Assembly (NCBI GenBank): GCA_946406115.1
Contig: OX291544.1
Span: 22,895,521-22,959,520, forward strand
Direction: 5' to 3'
DNA: 64,000 nt
From: Apoda limacodes
Lineage: Eukaryota > Arthropoda > Insecta > Lepidoptera > Limacodidae
Both the position numbers and the translations under genes were made by a program. This document shows positions 12,691-25,640 of the stretch, piece by piece. Positions within the stretch are counted from its first letter, which is position 1. The number at the start of each line of letters is the position of its first letter. The notes under the pieces are model-generated. The model searched no databases. It saw nothing but the letters and a program-made list of their open reading frames with translations, and was not told the origin of the DNA.

Positions 12691-15114
12691 CAATGCACTA
12701 ATATCCATATCAAATAGTGCGACTTTGAAATGTGGGATTACTTAATCGGCCCCATGCTAGCACTTTATGTGTACATGTTCTTGGAATAATAACATCTGAC
12801 TAAAATCTTCACACCTGCACGGTACTAAAAATAAATGGACAATTAAATGAAACAACTAATTTATATTTAGACTAAAGTGTACTGTAATTGCAATGGCTTT
12901 CAGTAAACGCAGTATCCGCTAGCCCAAACTATAATACTATACTACATAGTTTTATATCCACTAGTCATTTATTTGATTCCGTTGTTTCCATTACGATATT
13001 AAATTATATTTAAAGTTGATTGCAAGTTCAGATCGAAATGTATTCTAAGACCGGTAGCATTCATTTGTTGAATTTATAGCAATTTGGTTTGAGCCATAAT
13101 AAACCTACTTTTACTGAGATAGTGTCGAAAAGATACTGGTTTAATATTCTATTAGACCAGTATCTTTCTAATCTACATAATAATCTTACTATATTAGCAA
13201 TTTGTCGAGACACGTCAATATCGGGTAATTGTTTTATAGAATCACAGTTTATATCACTATTAGGCATTTTATATAATCACTATGCATAGCATTAGAGGGA
13301 CCTCAAATCTTCTTTTAAACACGGTAAAGAACTTAGTAAATATTTCTTATAGTGACTTTAAGTAGAGACACAAAAGAGGGTAAGCTTAGGGATCCTGAAT
13401 TGCTAAAATAGGTCTAAGAAGACAATGAAAGCAATGAAGGTTTAATATATATACCTTACATAGACAAACTAAGTGATCGTCATTCTGTCTGATGGAACAC
13501 TGAATATTGACACATGAATACACTGATTATTTTAATATATTGCTAATTGATAGTCATCCTACTAGCCTATATATTACAAATGTAAAATTTTATAAGTTTG
13601 TTTATTTGTTACTCAATCACGCCGTAACGAAGCATCTAATTGAGCTGAAATTTTGCACAGAGATCGTTAAAGAGACGGAGAAAATACGTCTTTTATCCAT
13701 TGATATAAACAAAAAAGGGAATATACGGTACGTCTTAGAGTCGATGTAACAAAGGTTGAGCTAAATACAACTACAACTACCTTTACCCCAACATCTTCAT
13801 TTTTGATTACGTACAGATTCATAGGACATAACAGAGACAGAGAGTGATAGATGGTCTGTAGTCAGAACGAGATAACAGGATATTTAGGAGAGAAATATTT
13901 TTTGGGTATTCCCCGAACTGATTGATCGCAAGGTACCATCAACAAAAAAAATATGTCCAAATAAAATACACAAGAATTATATTTAATATTTGACTTTTAA
14001 GCAAAATCAAACAGGTATAGCTTGAAAGAATGTTTATTGCATACCTATTCAAAGTGAAACTAAAAATTTTATTTTTTACTTATTTAAACATTGAATATTT
14101 CTCGACTTAATTAATACGTGATTAGGTAAAAATAATAAAATCACATGAGAAAATAAATTATGCAACCCTTTTTAATTATATTTAAACCTTTTTTGGTAAC
14201 ATAAATATCGTCAGGTTTAAAATGGAGTGAGCATACTCGGCTATTATTTGTAGCTACCCTATTAAGTCCTCGTCTTTGTTTTAGGACAATTTTTAGACAT
14301 TTTTGTGTCCGTAATTCATCTTTAGGGAATCTGTGAAGAATATTTAAATTAGAACTTGAACATTATAAAACAAATGTACAAAAATTTTGTGTTTTTTTGT
14401 CGTTGGTACCGACGATTGGGAACAAAGCGAGTGATAAGAATAATTTTGCGTTACACTCACACTTGCTGGATTTCATAGATCTATCTTGCTTTCACAAACA
14501 TGTGGCGGTAATATTTTAGAACAATGGCATTTATTTGGAAAAATATATATTTTATAAACATACGTGTGAAAAGTGATTTCTGTGGACTTTCTTTCTTTTC
14601 CGGAATGATTGGTACACTTAATAAACGAACAACATGGCATTTTGTCGATAGCTTTGTGTCGTTTTTATCAATTTCCTTACGTGTTTCACAACACGTGTAC
14701 ACCAGAAGATAGATTGGCTTGCGACTAGTTGCGACTAATGAATACTGCGTCAAACTGACGTAGTTTGCATCGCTCAAGGTCTTTGATCACATGCCGTATC
14801 TTCCCTTTTTTGTTTATATCAATGATTTTATCCCGAGAAATTCAAAAGTTTTACACTCAAACGAAATATAGCCGCAACTGCTATAGCAAACTATTTAGGA
14901 TAATCAAGGAATCTCTCGCCGATAACCACATTAAGGGTGGGAAGAGTCGCTGGCTTGGCTTGTTAGAATACAAAAGGAAAATATACCCTTTATCCAAATT
15001 ATAAATGCAGAAGTGTGTTTGCTACTTTATTTCACCTTCAATCACGTCGTAACGAAGTAACGGAGGGCCGTGGCGTTTAGACCAAGGGTTGACACATATA
15101 GTTACGGAACATTC
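12691..15114. other. No gene seen; repeat scraps
   Basis: Near 13560-13700 and 15005-15070 a TTACTCAATCACGCCGTAAC or TTCAATCACGTCGTAACG motif marks diverged family S-type tails in reverse. Short frames only. Confidence 0.5.
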
Positions 15115-15365
15115 AACTCCCTCGCAGCCTAGTTGGTAGTGCGGCCAGCTGCTGTGCAGGGTGGGTTCGATTCGCACTGGACAAACATTTATGTCATAAT
15201 ATAAACATTTGTATTTGTCTTAAGTCTAGGTGTATATATGTATGTATTTACAAAAAAAAATCAGTATTTGTATCCGTTGTCTGGTACCCATAACACAAGC
15301 TTTGCCTACTTTGGGTCCAGAGGGCGCTGTGTGTAATGACCAAGATTATTTATTTATTTATTTTT
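15115..15365 (+). mobile_element. tRNA-derived SINE
   Basis: A-box-like CTAGTTGGTAGTGCGG and B-box GGTTCGATTCG at tRNA-like spacing, a tRNA-unrelated body (TTTGTCTTAAGTCTAGGTGT, TTTGGGTCCAGAGGGCGCTG) and a (TTTA)n tail at 15347-15365. A nearly full-length insertion. Confidence 0.5.
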
Positions 15366-15437
15366 TATTTATTAAATTAATCCCTTTGAAACCTCACAAC
15401 TAATAATAATAAATGATAACAGACCGCTATCCATACT

Positions 15438-15665
15438 ATTATAAATGCGAAAGTAACTCTGTCTGTCTATTACCTCTTCACGCTTAACCCGCTGTGCGGA
15501 TTAAGATGCAATTTGGCATGGGGATACTTTGAGTCCCGGGAAAGGACGTAGGCTGCTTCAAAACGTCAAGCCTGAGTCGGTTTTTATTCCATAATTTGAG
15601 AAGTTGCTGTTAAAATCCTACACCGATAACCGAATTTAGTGCGGATGGACCACGGGTAAAAGCTT
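15438..15665 (-). repeat. Dispersed repeat family S, reverse copy
   Basis: Reads, on the minus strand, the same element as 17414-17655: the tail (ATAATATTAGTATGGAT-like), the CAGACAGA run, CCCGGGACTCAAA, and a CCGATAACCGAATTTAGTGC head. Common lepidopteran short repeat, with no ORF. Confidence 0.5.
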
Positions 15666-16380
15666 GTTTTTAATAAGAGTGAAAAAAAATAAAAGTGTTT
15701 TAAAGACAAATTAAGGCAAACAATACTCCCAAGCGCGTATGCATTCATTTGTATGCACCTATTAACAACTACAAATGTCACTCATTCGCGAAACCCTACT
15801 GACTTTTTACGGAACTCTCGAGTTCCGTGGAAATCCACTTTGGGAGTTCGTAAATGTATCTTTTTACTGTTACGAATAAAAACTACAATTTTGTATAAAT
15901 TGCAGGTTTCTTTTTAACTTCTTCCATCTTGTAATATAAAGTTAGTTAAAAGTAAAGGTCATGTTAGCCACGCGTATCTCGCAACTGTCGATATTTTAAT
16001 AACCAATTTCAAGCTTTTATATACCTCCGGTTTTGATTTTTTTAATGAATATTTCACAATCATGAAATTAGCTGTAGCTAAGTTGACAATTATATTGGAT
16101 GTTTCGAAAAGAAACAACCAGCAAAGCGATACTCCACAACTTTTACGTAGTACAAATATCTAAATGAATACTATGCGCATACAGTATACAGTTTTCATAA
16201 CAAAAAGTGATTTTGGACATAAGCCTCTTCCTTAAATTTCGAAAACAAATAGATATGGAGGCTTTACTTTAAATCACATTTAATGATTAGTATAAAATAA
16301 AGAAGCCTTTTAATTCTTGCTAACAAAGAATACAAAATAGCATGCAGTATAACAAATTAATCATTTAAATTATTAATAAC

Positions 16381-16455
16381 TAGACTTTGCCAGCGGCTCC
16401 GCCCGCCCTGAATTCAGTTATCGGCGTGGAACTCCTTAATTATACCAATGAAGTT
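16381..16455 (+). repeat. Dispersed repeat family S, 5' fragment
   Basis: ACTAGACTTTGCCAGCGGCT and CGCCCGCCCTGAATTCAG match the head of the 17.4-kb copy; the rest is lost. Confidence 0.5.
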
Positions 16456-17413
16456 TGCTATAGCAAGCTACAGCTTCATCTATTGTTCTTTAAACTTAAG
16501 TTTAATAGCTTAAGTCCATGTCCAATCCACCCCATGACTATGACTATAAACAGGCTTACGAAAAATGATTTTTAATTTTTTTACTTAACAGGACTTTTAG
16601 CTCATGATATTAGCTATTTGAACATTAGGTAGGTAGGTATTAAAAAGTAAATGGATATTTTTTCTCAAGCAAGTTTATGTGATCGAAAACTTTATATAAA
16701 CCTACACTGCCGAATGACACAATACAAGTGAAATTCTAAAATGATTGCAATGTAGAAGATGACGACCTTCGAGGTTTAGAGTTAACTATTGTTAGCGGAA
16801 CAGATTTTATACGTTTCAAAATCTGTCTTGATTGCACTCGGGTGTATCAGATATCTGGCTAACACTAAAACAAATTAAATATATAACAGCATCAATACTG
16901 AATATACTATACAATTTGAAAGAAATTAACTAAAAATTTCATGCCTTAAAATAACATACCAAATTTCTTGTATATATTGCTTTAAGCCTTTGAGACGGTT
17001 CATTTTAGAGTGGTAGTTAAGTTGACCCCATTTCCCGTGTGTCGGTCAATCGTCCGTTGACCCAAGCCCCAGGGCCCGCTTCGACCCAGCATCTCAAGTA
17101 CCATCAAGTAAGGTACAATCTGTGCATCGCTTAAGGCTCATCTAGATTATGTTTCCCTTGAGCGTGTTAAAGAAGAACTCCTTGATATATTACGGACATT
17201 TTGTACAAGTACGAAAATATGTACTATTAGAGTTTTAGACCAATTTATGATTAAAGCAGCACTAAAATGTAGTTTTTTTTACCATTTTTGAAAATGAATT
17301 ATTTTTTACTCTGAACTATCCAAAATTAGAATATCTAGTAGTATTCTTATATCTTTTATAATTGTACATTTTAAGTCTACTCTTTCTCAAGCAAATTATG
17401 TTAGTGAGTATAT

Positions 17414-17655
17414 AAACTATTAGCTTTTGCCCGCGGTTTCACCCGCCCTAAATTCGGATATCTGTGTAGAATTTCAACGGCAACTTTTCAATTATAAAAA
17501 AAACCACTAACACTTGACGTTTTAAAGTAGCCTATGATGACCTTTCCCGGGACTCAAACTATCTCCATGCCAAATTTCATCTTAATCCGTACAGCGGTGA
17601 AGAGATGACAGACAGACAGATAGTTATTTTCACATTTATCATATTAGTATGGATA
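17414..17655 (+). repeat. Dispersed repeat family S, full copy
   Basis: Starts TTAGCTTTTGCCCGCGGTTT and ends TATCATATTAGTATGGAT, with CCCGGGACTCAAACTATCTC and CAGACAGACAG inside. Reverse or partial copies lie at 15.4, 16.4, 45.3 and 47.5 kb. Confidence 0.5.
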
Positions 17656-17774
17656 TATAACTTGCTAATCGGTTATCTAATTAAAATATTTAAAACAGAC
17701 CTACCAGAGTTACGTTCCAGTTCACTGTTACTCTCTGTCAAATAATTATCTCCCAGTAAAGTTGATTTTCCAAC

Positions 17775-17905
17775 CGTTTAATTGAAGTGAAGATATACCA
17801 ATGTAAGTATATCTTCACGGTTTTATTCCCAGAAGGGGGTAACCAGTGGCTGGAGTCCGGCCACTGCCATCACAGACACATGACAGCCTGTTTTCACCAA
17901 CTAGC
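17775..17905 (-). repeat. Dispersed repeat family Q, reverse copy
   Basis: TATATCTTCACGGTTTTATT followed by CCAGTGGCTGGAGTC is the reverse complement of the family Q end at 9.8-9.9 kb. A small hairpin (GAAGATATA / TATATCTTC, 17790-17817) overlaps it. Confidence 0.5.
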
Positions 17906-18170
17906 CCAACTAGCAAGGTGGTATATGGTAGTGTTTGCTATATTTATTATTTTACTCTACAAAAATAACAGTTAGACTTATTAATAAAATTATTAATATC
18001 ATTAATAATAATTTATTGGTATTTCTGATTCATTAACAGATTCGTCAAGCTTAATATATTATTTGCATTCAATGTAATCAAATAGTTTAGCTTATGATGG
18101 GAAAGTGACCTTACAGTCAACGAAAAGACATCGGATGACATTCACACGTCATTGACTGAGCTTACCAGAT

Positions 18171-18745
18171 AAAAATTGGTCAAGTGCGAATTGAAGTCGC
18201 GCACCGTAGGGTCCGTACCATCATTTACGTAATTTACGAACACAAAAAATAACAAAAAGTATGCCGTGTGTAAGGTCACCCATCTAATTACTGATCAAGT
18301 TCGACGTTGCATAACTTCGAATAATGTTTCCAAAAATAAACAAATGTGTAACAGACATATTCATTCATTGGTCTTGACTAGTTTCACTAGATGACGTTGA
18401 TACGGTAATTTAAAATTGTAATGGCTGGGGCCCCTCTTACACTTGGCTGGTTTTTTTTATTTGTTGTTATACCTTACAGCTTACACTATAATCACTGCAA
18501 GTTTAAAACTTGTATGTATTACTGTTTTTACGATAGAGCGGAAACAACAAAAGCATGTTTCTTGTATGGGAACCCCCCTTAAATTTTTACTAATTAAACT
18601 TTTAATTATTCGTTGTAATAACACATTTTCCATGACAATTTCAGCTATCTGCTTCAATACAAAAAAATAAAGTTTGGACAGACAGACATCGTAGGCTTAG
18701 TAATAGGGTCCCGTTGGCACCCATTGGGTACGGAACTCTAACAAT
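18171..18745 (+). repeat. Dispersed repeat family P, copy 2
   Basis: Full-length partner of 7695-8290: GGTCAAGTGCGAATTGAAGT at the head, CTTACACTTGGCTGG in the middle, and GACAGACAGACATCGTAGGC with GGTACGGAACTCTAAC at the end. The 75-codon frame inside it (18443-18670) has a signal-like start but lies wholly in the repeat and is not a gene. Confidence 0.5.
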
Positions 18746-18964
18746 CTATTAAATACAATACAATATCTATATTTCGTATGTATAAATATTTTAACTGTGT
18801 AGGTTTAGGTACTTATGAGAGAGCCGATGAATGACTTAAGAAGCAAGATGTGGAAATAAAGCCATGAGTGTAAAGGAAGATACACAAATCTTTTCCTAGT
18901 GCCATAATACATTATTAACAAAATTACTTATTAATATAACACCGAAACACCGACGTCTTAACTG

Positions 18965-19065
18965 TGTGCCCGCGTGTGGACTATGGCCCAAATCACCATC
19001 AGTATTGGTAGGCCGTGCCCCAACCAGTGGGGACACATGACACTGATAATAAAAAAGTATAATAT
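18965..19065 (+). repeat. Retroelement 3' tail
   Basis: ATTGGTAGGCCGTGCCCCAA with CCAGTGGGGACACATGACAC and poly-A-like ATAATAAAAAA resemble the conserved 3' end of lepidopteran LINE/SINEs. A related piece is at 54.65-54.71 kb. Confidence 0.5.
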
Positions 19066-19439
19066 TTTACTAAAAAAACAAATCTCTCGCATACACTCTT
19101 ATGAAGGCTTCAAATACACATAATAAATAACTATAACAAAGCAATATGTTATGGATATTATACCTACATTTCTTTTGGTGTGACCTTTCGATGATTTCTT
19201 AAGAGTAAAGCTACGCTTTGTCAAGAAAACGCTTAGGTATTTATTATTCTAACAGCCTTGCTCAATATAAAAATATTTTTCGACTCAAATTTGCACTGTT
19301 TACAATAACAAAAAGTAATTATCTTCGCCGACCAGTGCGAACCGAATAAGTCAAAAGCAAAGTTTGTTTTCGACAAACAAGATTTACAAGTAAATGGACG
19401 TACAATAATTTCATGGCGATTCGTTGTGTCTCTTTGTCG

Positions 19440-19565
19440 TCATTTGGACAAAGTCGGTTCCACGTCGGTACCTAATTTCGGTAGTGCGCGGCGACGGTTT
19501 TTCAGTTAGCTTTTGACCTTCAAGATACTGCTGGGCTTTGGAGTTGATGTCACTATGTGTTCTTA
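19440..19565 (+). promoter_or_regulatory. CpG-rich islet, possible promoter
   Basis: GGTAGTGCGCGGCGACGG followed by TTTTTCAGTTAGC, an arthropod-like initiator (TCAGT), in otherwise AT-rich DNA. No supported coding exon follows. Weak candidate only. Confidence 0.5.
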
Positions 19566-20398
19566 TTTACGTATAAATCTATAGCTACTGTGCGTAAATG
19601 ACTTTATTCCGTATTTATAGACTTTTGCTAATTGACTTCAGCTCGTGATATTTTTTTCTACAATACCTATCTAATTTAAATCTTGCACATAAATAGGTAT
19701 TACTGCACGGTCGGCCTAATTAAACAACTACCTTTTGGCAGTTTGGTAGTTTTTCTTTTTAATGCGCTTTCAATACAGAAGAACGAAGTAGTTAAATTAA
19801 ACATTTTGGCGAAATTTACTTAATTTAAAAACTTGGTTGTTATAATCGAACGGCAAAATTTAATATATAATGTAAAAATAGTTAAAATGAACCCGAAACT
19901 TAAATATTCACAAGTTAGAAATTTGCAGAAAGTTATACATAATTTATAAGAAAACTAGGAATTCGTGTAATTCAAAACAAAGAGATGTTGACCAATTGAA
20001 ATTTGCACAAGAATTCATCTTTTAAATTTTACTCCCCTATTGTAAATTATACACCTATAGCACGGACGCGAAGCAGGAATTATTTCATTCAATGACCGGT
20101 CACTATTTGTCTTTGTTGCACGCGCATAATTATTTGCCGTCGCGCTCCCACAGATGCTTTGACCGACCGCTGTCATCAGAAATTACTACTACGGAACACA
20201 GGCTAAAAAGTAAAAGGTCAATGTACGAACCTTATACCTTATGTGTATTTTATACAACCTACTTTTTTATGTAGCTGTCTGCCCGTGACTACGTTTTCGT
20301 ATTTATTGCATTAAGACTAATATTTTCCAAAGTGACTTTAATTTTATAACAAAACTTCATTATTACATATATATATACAGGCTTTAGGCTTATAATTT

Positions 20399-20700
20399 GT
20401 TAGGAACTGACAATGGAGGTACATTATTCTGTCCAAGGTCTTTTATTTTAGCGCTTTTTGTTACTTTAAAGCTGGTAATTTACGACACGTATGAGACATT
20501 TACAAAGCCACCTTATTCCAGATATAGTGGATCACAAGCAGTGTTGCTGTAATAGGCTCACCCCCTGTCACATAGTGGTTTCTGAAAAGGAGCGGTCTAC
20601 CACATTATATATGCGTATGCGTGTACATCGAGCCGCCGGTTATCACCTTCTGGGAATAAAATCCGTGAATATACCTACATACATACATTTAATTTTTATA
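20399..20700 (+). repeat. Dispersed repeat family Q, copy 2
   Basis: GAACTGACAATGGAGGTACA, AAGCTGGTAATTTACGACAC, and the end AATAAAATCCGTGAATATAC with CATACATACATT. Aligns with copies at 9.7 and 22.9 kb. Confidence 0.5.
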
Positions 20701-21599
20701 ATTTATATCAAAAATCGGTACAAGACGCATGTATGTGAAATGCATTAATTACCGTATATAACATTATGGCGTTTCTACACTCATTCATATTCGGTTTGCC
20801 CTCATGTTTTTTACTGACATAATAAATAAGAATTGTAAATTCACGAATGCTGCTTATGCTCTGGAACCCGTAATTAGTGAATTTCTTATTTATTTTTCGC
20901 AGACTGAGACCGCATCCATAATATGTTCTGCAGCTTCTCGCTTCCGTATCTTCCAAATTGAATTGGTAGTTCCTGAGAGAGCGAGAACATTCAAACTGAC
21001 TGAATTTATATATCAGAACAGAAAATATTTATATGCTGGCATAGAAAATATTATATTAGCTGGAAAATATATAGGGTGATAATCAGAGATCAGAGAAGAT
21101 AGAGCTATTTAGGGTCAATGATCTCAAACGTATATGTAAATACGGACGGACATGCCTACGAATTTTAGAAAAAGAGACAGAGAGAGAGATGTTGCAGTAA
21201 TTTTTTTTTATAATATATGAAGATACAAAAAATGTATGTAAAAATGTGTATATCAGCAAATAATGATAATACTTAAGTAATTGTCAAAGTACTTCCTGTT
21301 TCAGAAGTACGTCAGCTCTAAATAAATTCATATTATATAAATATTAAACATATAAATCAGTCTTTTGTTTATGTACTTATACAATACCACCTTAATTATA
21401 TTTAATGTTTTCCCAAGTAAACCGCTTTTTTAAATAAAGGTTTTAATAAACAGAATATCCATATTATGACAGCACGATGCAAGTAACAAAACTAGCTGTA
21501 CCTACTCCGATCAGTGGTGATAATGGAGACTGCTCCTCGCGACCGTGGGCTCGAATTGCTCATTGCAATTGCACATGCAAACAAAGCATATCTTCCGAA

Positions 21600-21715
21600 G
21601 TCACTTACCTTTGTGGAATAAGTTACAGCGACCCAGGGGTCGTGAAGCTGTGATCGTGCAGCCTGTGGAGCCCTAGGCGCGACCCCAGTCGCCGCCGCCC
21701 CGAGCAATCATCCTC
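21600..21715 (-). other. GC-rich islet with a consensus splice donor (possible exon)
   Basis: On the minus strand a GC-rich stretch ends CCACAAAG|GTAAGTGAC, a strong 5' splice site. A frame through it (AATGVAPRAPQAARS) has a stop just before any ATG, so coding is not shown. It might be a non-coding first exon; no partner exon was identified. Confidence 0.5.
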
Positions 21716-22029
21716 TACATTACCACACCATTTCCTGTATTGTAATAATAGCTAAGAATATAACGATTCCAAATTGTCTTGACCAGCGGCTGTGCCTTTA
21801 CCAAGGTCCATCAGTCGGCATTGTTTGGTTTCGTGACGTATAGGCAATTTGCGGCCGTATTAGCAAGTGAGAAGGCCATCATCATAAACCTACCTATATG
21901 CACGTTGTACTGAATGTTTCATCTATTTCTTTCTTTCACGGTAATTCTTGTAAAATGTATTCTACGTAGGTGCTCTTGAGACCTGTAAATATGAAGTACT
22001 ACATTTCAAAATAATTTTCAGGTAAAGTA

Positions 22030-22205
22030 TTTTTTTTTTTTTTTTATACCACTAAGGTGGCAAACAAGCTTACGGCCCGCCTGATGGTAAGCGGTCACCG
22101 TAGCCTATGGACGCTTGCAACACCAGGGGTATCACTTGCGCGTTGCCGACCCTTCAGAAATCTAATAACTTCTTTCTTGAAGAACTCCATACTGTAGTCC
22201 TTGCA
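22030..22205 (-). mobile_element. LINE 3' end, reverse orientation
   Basis: Poly-T, then GGTGGCAAACAAGCTTACGG, GATGGTAAGCGGTCACCG and TCTAATAACTTCTTTCTTGA: the reverse complement of the LINE 3' end seen at 34.3-34.45 kb. 5'-truncated. Confidence 0.5.
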
Positions 22206-22920
22206 GAATACCTTTTTTAAAGTGCGGCTAGCTTGACTTTTACAATAGTTTCGGAATGTCCGCGTGATTCACAAAGAATCGCATGATTTTTGTATTAGCT
22301 ATTTAAGAGATGTCTGCATACCGTTGTGTGGGATATCATAGGATAGAGCTTCCAAAATGCATTTGAAGTTTTTATGTAACTTTTTTACTAAGATTTATTT
22401 TTTGCGTATAATTTATTTTTGCCTTATAAAGTTCTCTTCCACAAAAATTTTAATTACGTGTTCAAGAATCAAAAAAATAATTATAACAGAACTTTATAAG
22501 CACTTTCCACAAAAAATATTTTGAAAAAAAATCGGTTCAAAAGTTTTTTTAGATTTTCGCTATAATCGTTCTTATGCGGTACCCTAATTCAATGCGTGTG
22601 CGACACGCACTTGGGTGTTTTTTTTAATTAATTACTTGTGAACAATGCACCTAGCAAACGCACTGTCTTCTAGATAATTATTTACATAAACAATGCGTGT
22701 GCAAATGTGCAATACGCCAGAGCCGTGTGCATCGCCCGTAAATGGAAAGTCTGTCTGGCGCCGATGACTTCGAGGTGTATATCTACGACAAATACAGGAA
22801 GTGTGCAATACAAGTACCTACTTTCTTCTTTATCGGGATTAATATAAATGTATGGTTTCCCTTAAAAAAAATAGTTTTGAATTCCACAATTGTTTTGTTG
22901 GGCAAGACGTAAGTCATACT

Positions 22921-23195
22921 TATCATACTTCGTCAGACACTGACAATGTGGTATAGTATTCTGATCCAGATATTTTATTTTACCGCGTAATTTATGACGT
23001 ATAGGACATATATAAAATCACCTTAGTTTAGATCAACTGCATCGAAGGCAGCGTTGCCTAATAGACTCGCCACTCTTCACGCAGGACTAGAGTCGTTGGT
23101 GAAAAGAGTCTGTTCACCACGTTATAATGAGGGTGTCTATGTGGATATCCCTTTTGAGCATAATAACCGTGATGATAAACATACATACATACATG
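22921..23195 (+). repeat. Dispersed repeat family Q, copy 3
   Basis: CACTGACAATGTGGTATAGT, a GC-richer middle and the end AATAACCGTGATGATAAACA with CATACATACATACAT. Aligns with 20.4 kb. Confidence 0.5.
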
Positions 23196-23439
23196 ATTGG
23201 TAATATTATGATGATTCCTAGTAGAAAACAATAGTTTTTGGTATTTATATGTTAAATTGTAAGTGGTATTTTACATTCAAGTGGTATTTTACATATGTTA
23301 AAACAGAATACAGATGGAATACGGATAACACCGTATTCGATGAAGTCGATCAATGGATAACTTATTACCCTAAAAATAATTTTACTCGGAAAGTTGCTCA
23401 CTCAATTGTGAAAATCCAAACCACAACCTATTATAATGA

Positions 23440-24115
23440 GCATTTGGATCTTTGGTGTTGAAATCTCCAGCGACTTCCGATTCTGAGAATCATTTGGAGA
23501 ATAAGGTAAAGCTGGCGCCAAGAAAACTTAGTGTTCTTAGCAGAGCGAAGCAGTACAGGCAAAGGTTGCTGCTTTACAAGTCGTAAATCCGGCCCCACAT
23601 GGAGTACTTCAGTAATCAGTGTATGCGAGTACCTGGATACCAGGCTTGCCCTTTTGAATCGGTTTAACAACGAGCTGAGAGATTCGTCAACGATCCCAAA
23701 CTCACGAGCCGTATCGAACCCCTAAAGTCTAAGGAGGGACTTTGCTGCCCTGTGTGTGTTCTACCGCTTATACAATGGGCTTTAGTACGAGGAACTGTTG
23801 GAAATTATGCCAACGGATACTTTTTACCATCGCACCGCTCACCACCGAAAGGTAATTCGTCTTCACACTTTAGAATCTAAATGGCCGCACACAGTGCGGT
23901 TTCGGAGGGACCCCCTCCTGCGAACGCTTAGGTTTTGAAATGGTTTTCTCTAAAGACTTATGGTATAGTGGTATGGAATTCTTTGAGAAAGAAGTAAGTA
24001 AATTTTAAAAGGGTCGGCAACGCGCCACATATATCCTAGGTATTGCAAGCATCCATAGGTTACCCTAACCGCTTAGGCGAACCGTAAGCTTTTTTGCCAC
24101 CTTAGTTGTATAAAA
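23440..24115 (+). mobile_element. 5'-truncated LINE (Jockey/CR1-like) pseudogene
   Basis: Broken frames match the C-terminal part of a non-LTR polymerase as also seen at 34.0 kb (TTGGTGTTGA, AGAAAACTTAGTGTTCTTAG, CCCCACATGGAGTACTT, encoding RPHMEY-like). It ends with CAACGCGCC, TATTGCAAGCATCCATAGG and a short poly-A. Multiple stops and frameshifts; inactive. Confidence 0.5.
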
Positions 24116-24118
24116 AAA

Positions 24119-25262
24119 TGGGATTTAATATTTGACCACCAAAAAATACTTCAACACCCTAAGCTCTTTTACCAAAAAAATATACTAAACACCAAAAAAA
24201 AACGTGTACCAAAAAAAACGTCTAAAATAACAATGGTTCTAGCGATTTTAGTCATGATTGCACTTTAATTTGTATTCAAGAACCAAATGTAGTTAATGAT
24301 CACCAAATCTTAGCGAGCAAATTAATGCGCTATTACTACCTAAATAAACCGCTATGATTGACATAACATGTAGGCACCATGCCTAATATAGTGTAATGAC
24401 GCCAAATTAAGTTTTACAAGCCCTTTCCATTCTTCTCCGGGACACCGCAGCCGCCCGACGCCATTCGGACTCAGGAATTTGAATTTGAATCGAAAAATGT
24501 ATGGAAGTTTGACTTACCTCTCGAAACTTGTGAATGTACTTGATTACATATTTCTCTCGAATTCCAGAGTACGAACCAATGGCAGATACAGAGGGAAGGC
24601 CATAGGCAGACGGTGATGAAATCTCAGAGTATACGAAAAAACGTCAAAGGGAACTTTAAAATTGGATTTTTGAAGGAAATTTATGACTGTGCAAAGCGCA
24701 CAGGAATTTATCAAAACTAAGTAGACCTGGTCAATACAAAAAGTTCTGACAAAATTGAATCAAAGGATTATTAAAATTGTATGAGTTTAATTTTTGGACC
24801 CTTTGAGCAATTGGTTGAATAAACGGTCAAGAACAAAAATGTTTTTTGGTAGTGGTTAATTAATTTAGACTTTAAAGCTCAGATTTTAAATATTTAATAA
24901 GTAAACATTTAATTATAGTATAGGGTCAAACTTTAGGAATTAATTTACTATGTTTGGGTAAACAATGAGTTATCTAGACTTATTTTCTTTTATAGGATAA
25001 CGAGATGTTAAATATTTGGATGACATTTTAAATTATAATGAAGTAAAAATGTTGGTGATCATTTACTATTTTTAGGTTAACAATGATTAGTTTGGTAATA
25101 TTTACTTTAAAAGATTAGCTAGATGTAAAAAAAATATTTATTATTTCACATTAAAATTGGGTTTAATTTTTGGTGATCGTTTACTATTTTTGGCAGTAAA
25201 AAGTTTTTTTTGACATTATATTTTACTATATCTGGTGATAAGTTAAACATAAGCCTAAAAAA
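24119..25262. repeat. AT-rich element with inverted and tandem subrepeats
   Basis: The left part has several ACCAAAAAA motifs and AATGATCACCAAAT; the right part has the reverse, GGTGATCATTTACTATTTTT (25055) and GGTGATCGTTTACTATTTTT (25171), in loose repeats about 115 bp apart. The organisation suggests a non-autonomous DNA element or Helitron-like satellite; borders are approximate. Confidence 0.5.
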
Positions 25263-25454
25263 AATAGGTGGCATACGCAATTTTGGCTAATTATTTAGCT
25301 TTGTTTTGTATAAAACCAGCCAGGGAGCTTATTACGAAAAGTCTGGGTACCAACTAGTCTACTGTGGTACCCACTGTCTATATAGATCCTCGCGTTCTCG
25401 GGGGCAAATCAATGACTATTATGGGGCTAATACATTTTGCTTCTCGACATCTAG

Positions 25455-25640
25455 TTTTTAGGGTTCCGTAGTCAACAAGGAACCCTTATAGTTTTGCCAT
25501 TTCCGTCCGCCTGTCCGCGGTTTAGTTCAGAGATGGTTAGAATTAAAAAGCAGTACCTTAGATTTAGATAACCATGCAAACTTTTTACATTTAGATACTC
25601 ATGCAAACATTTTGTATATAAAATAAAATCTTTAAAATTT
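25455..25640 (-). repeat. Family P-related fragment
   Basis: TTAGGGTTCCGTAGTCAACA followed by GTCCGCCTGTCCGCGG is the reverse of the family P tail. Remainder diverged. Confidence 0.5.

Noticed and set aside
15130..15180. tRNA gene
   Set aside because: A and B boxes are present but there is no acceptor stem, and a SINE body with a (TTTA)n tail follows.
18443..18670. 75-codon frame starting with a signal-like hydrophobic segment
   Set aside because: It lies entirely inside dispersed repeat family P, whose other copy at 7.7-8.3 kb is not open in this frame.
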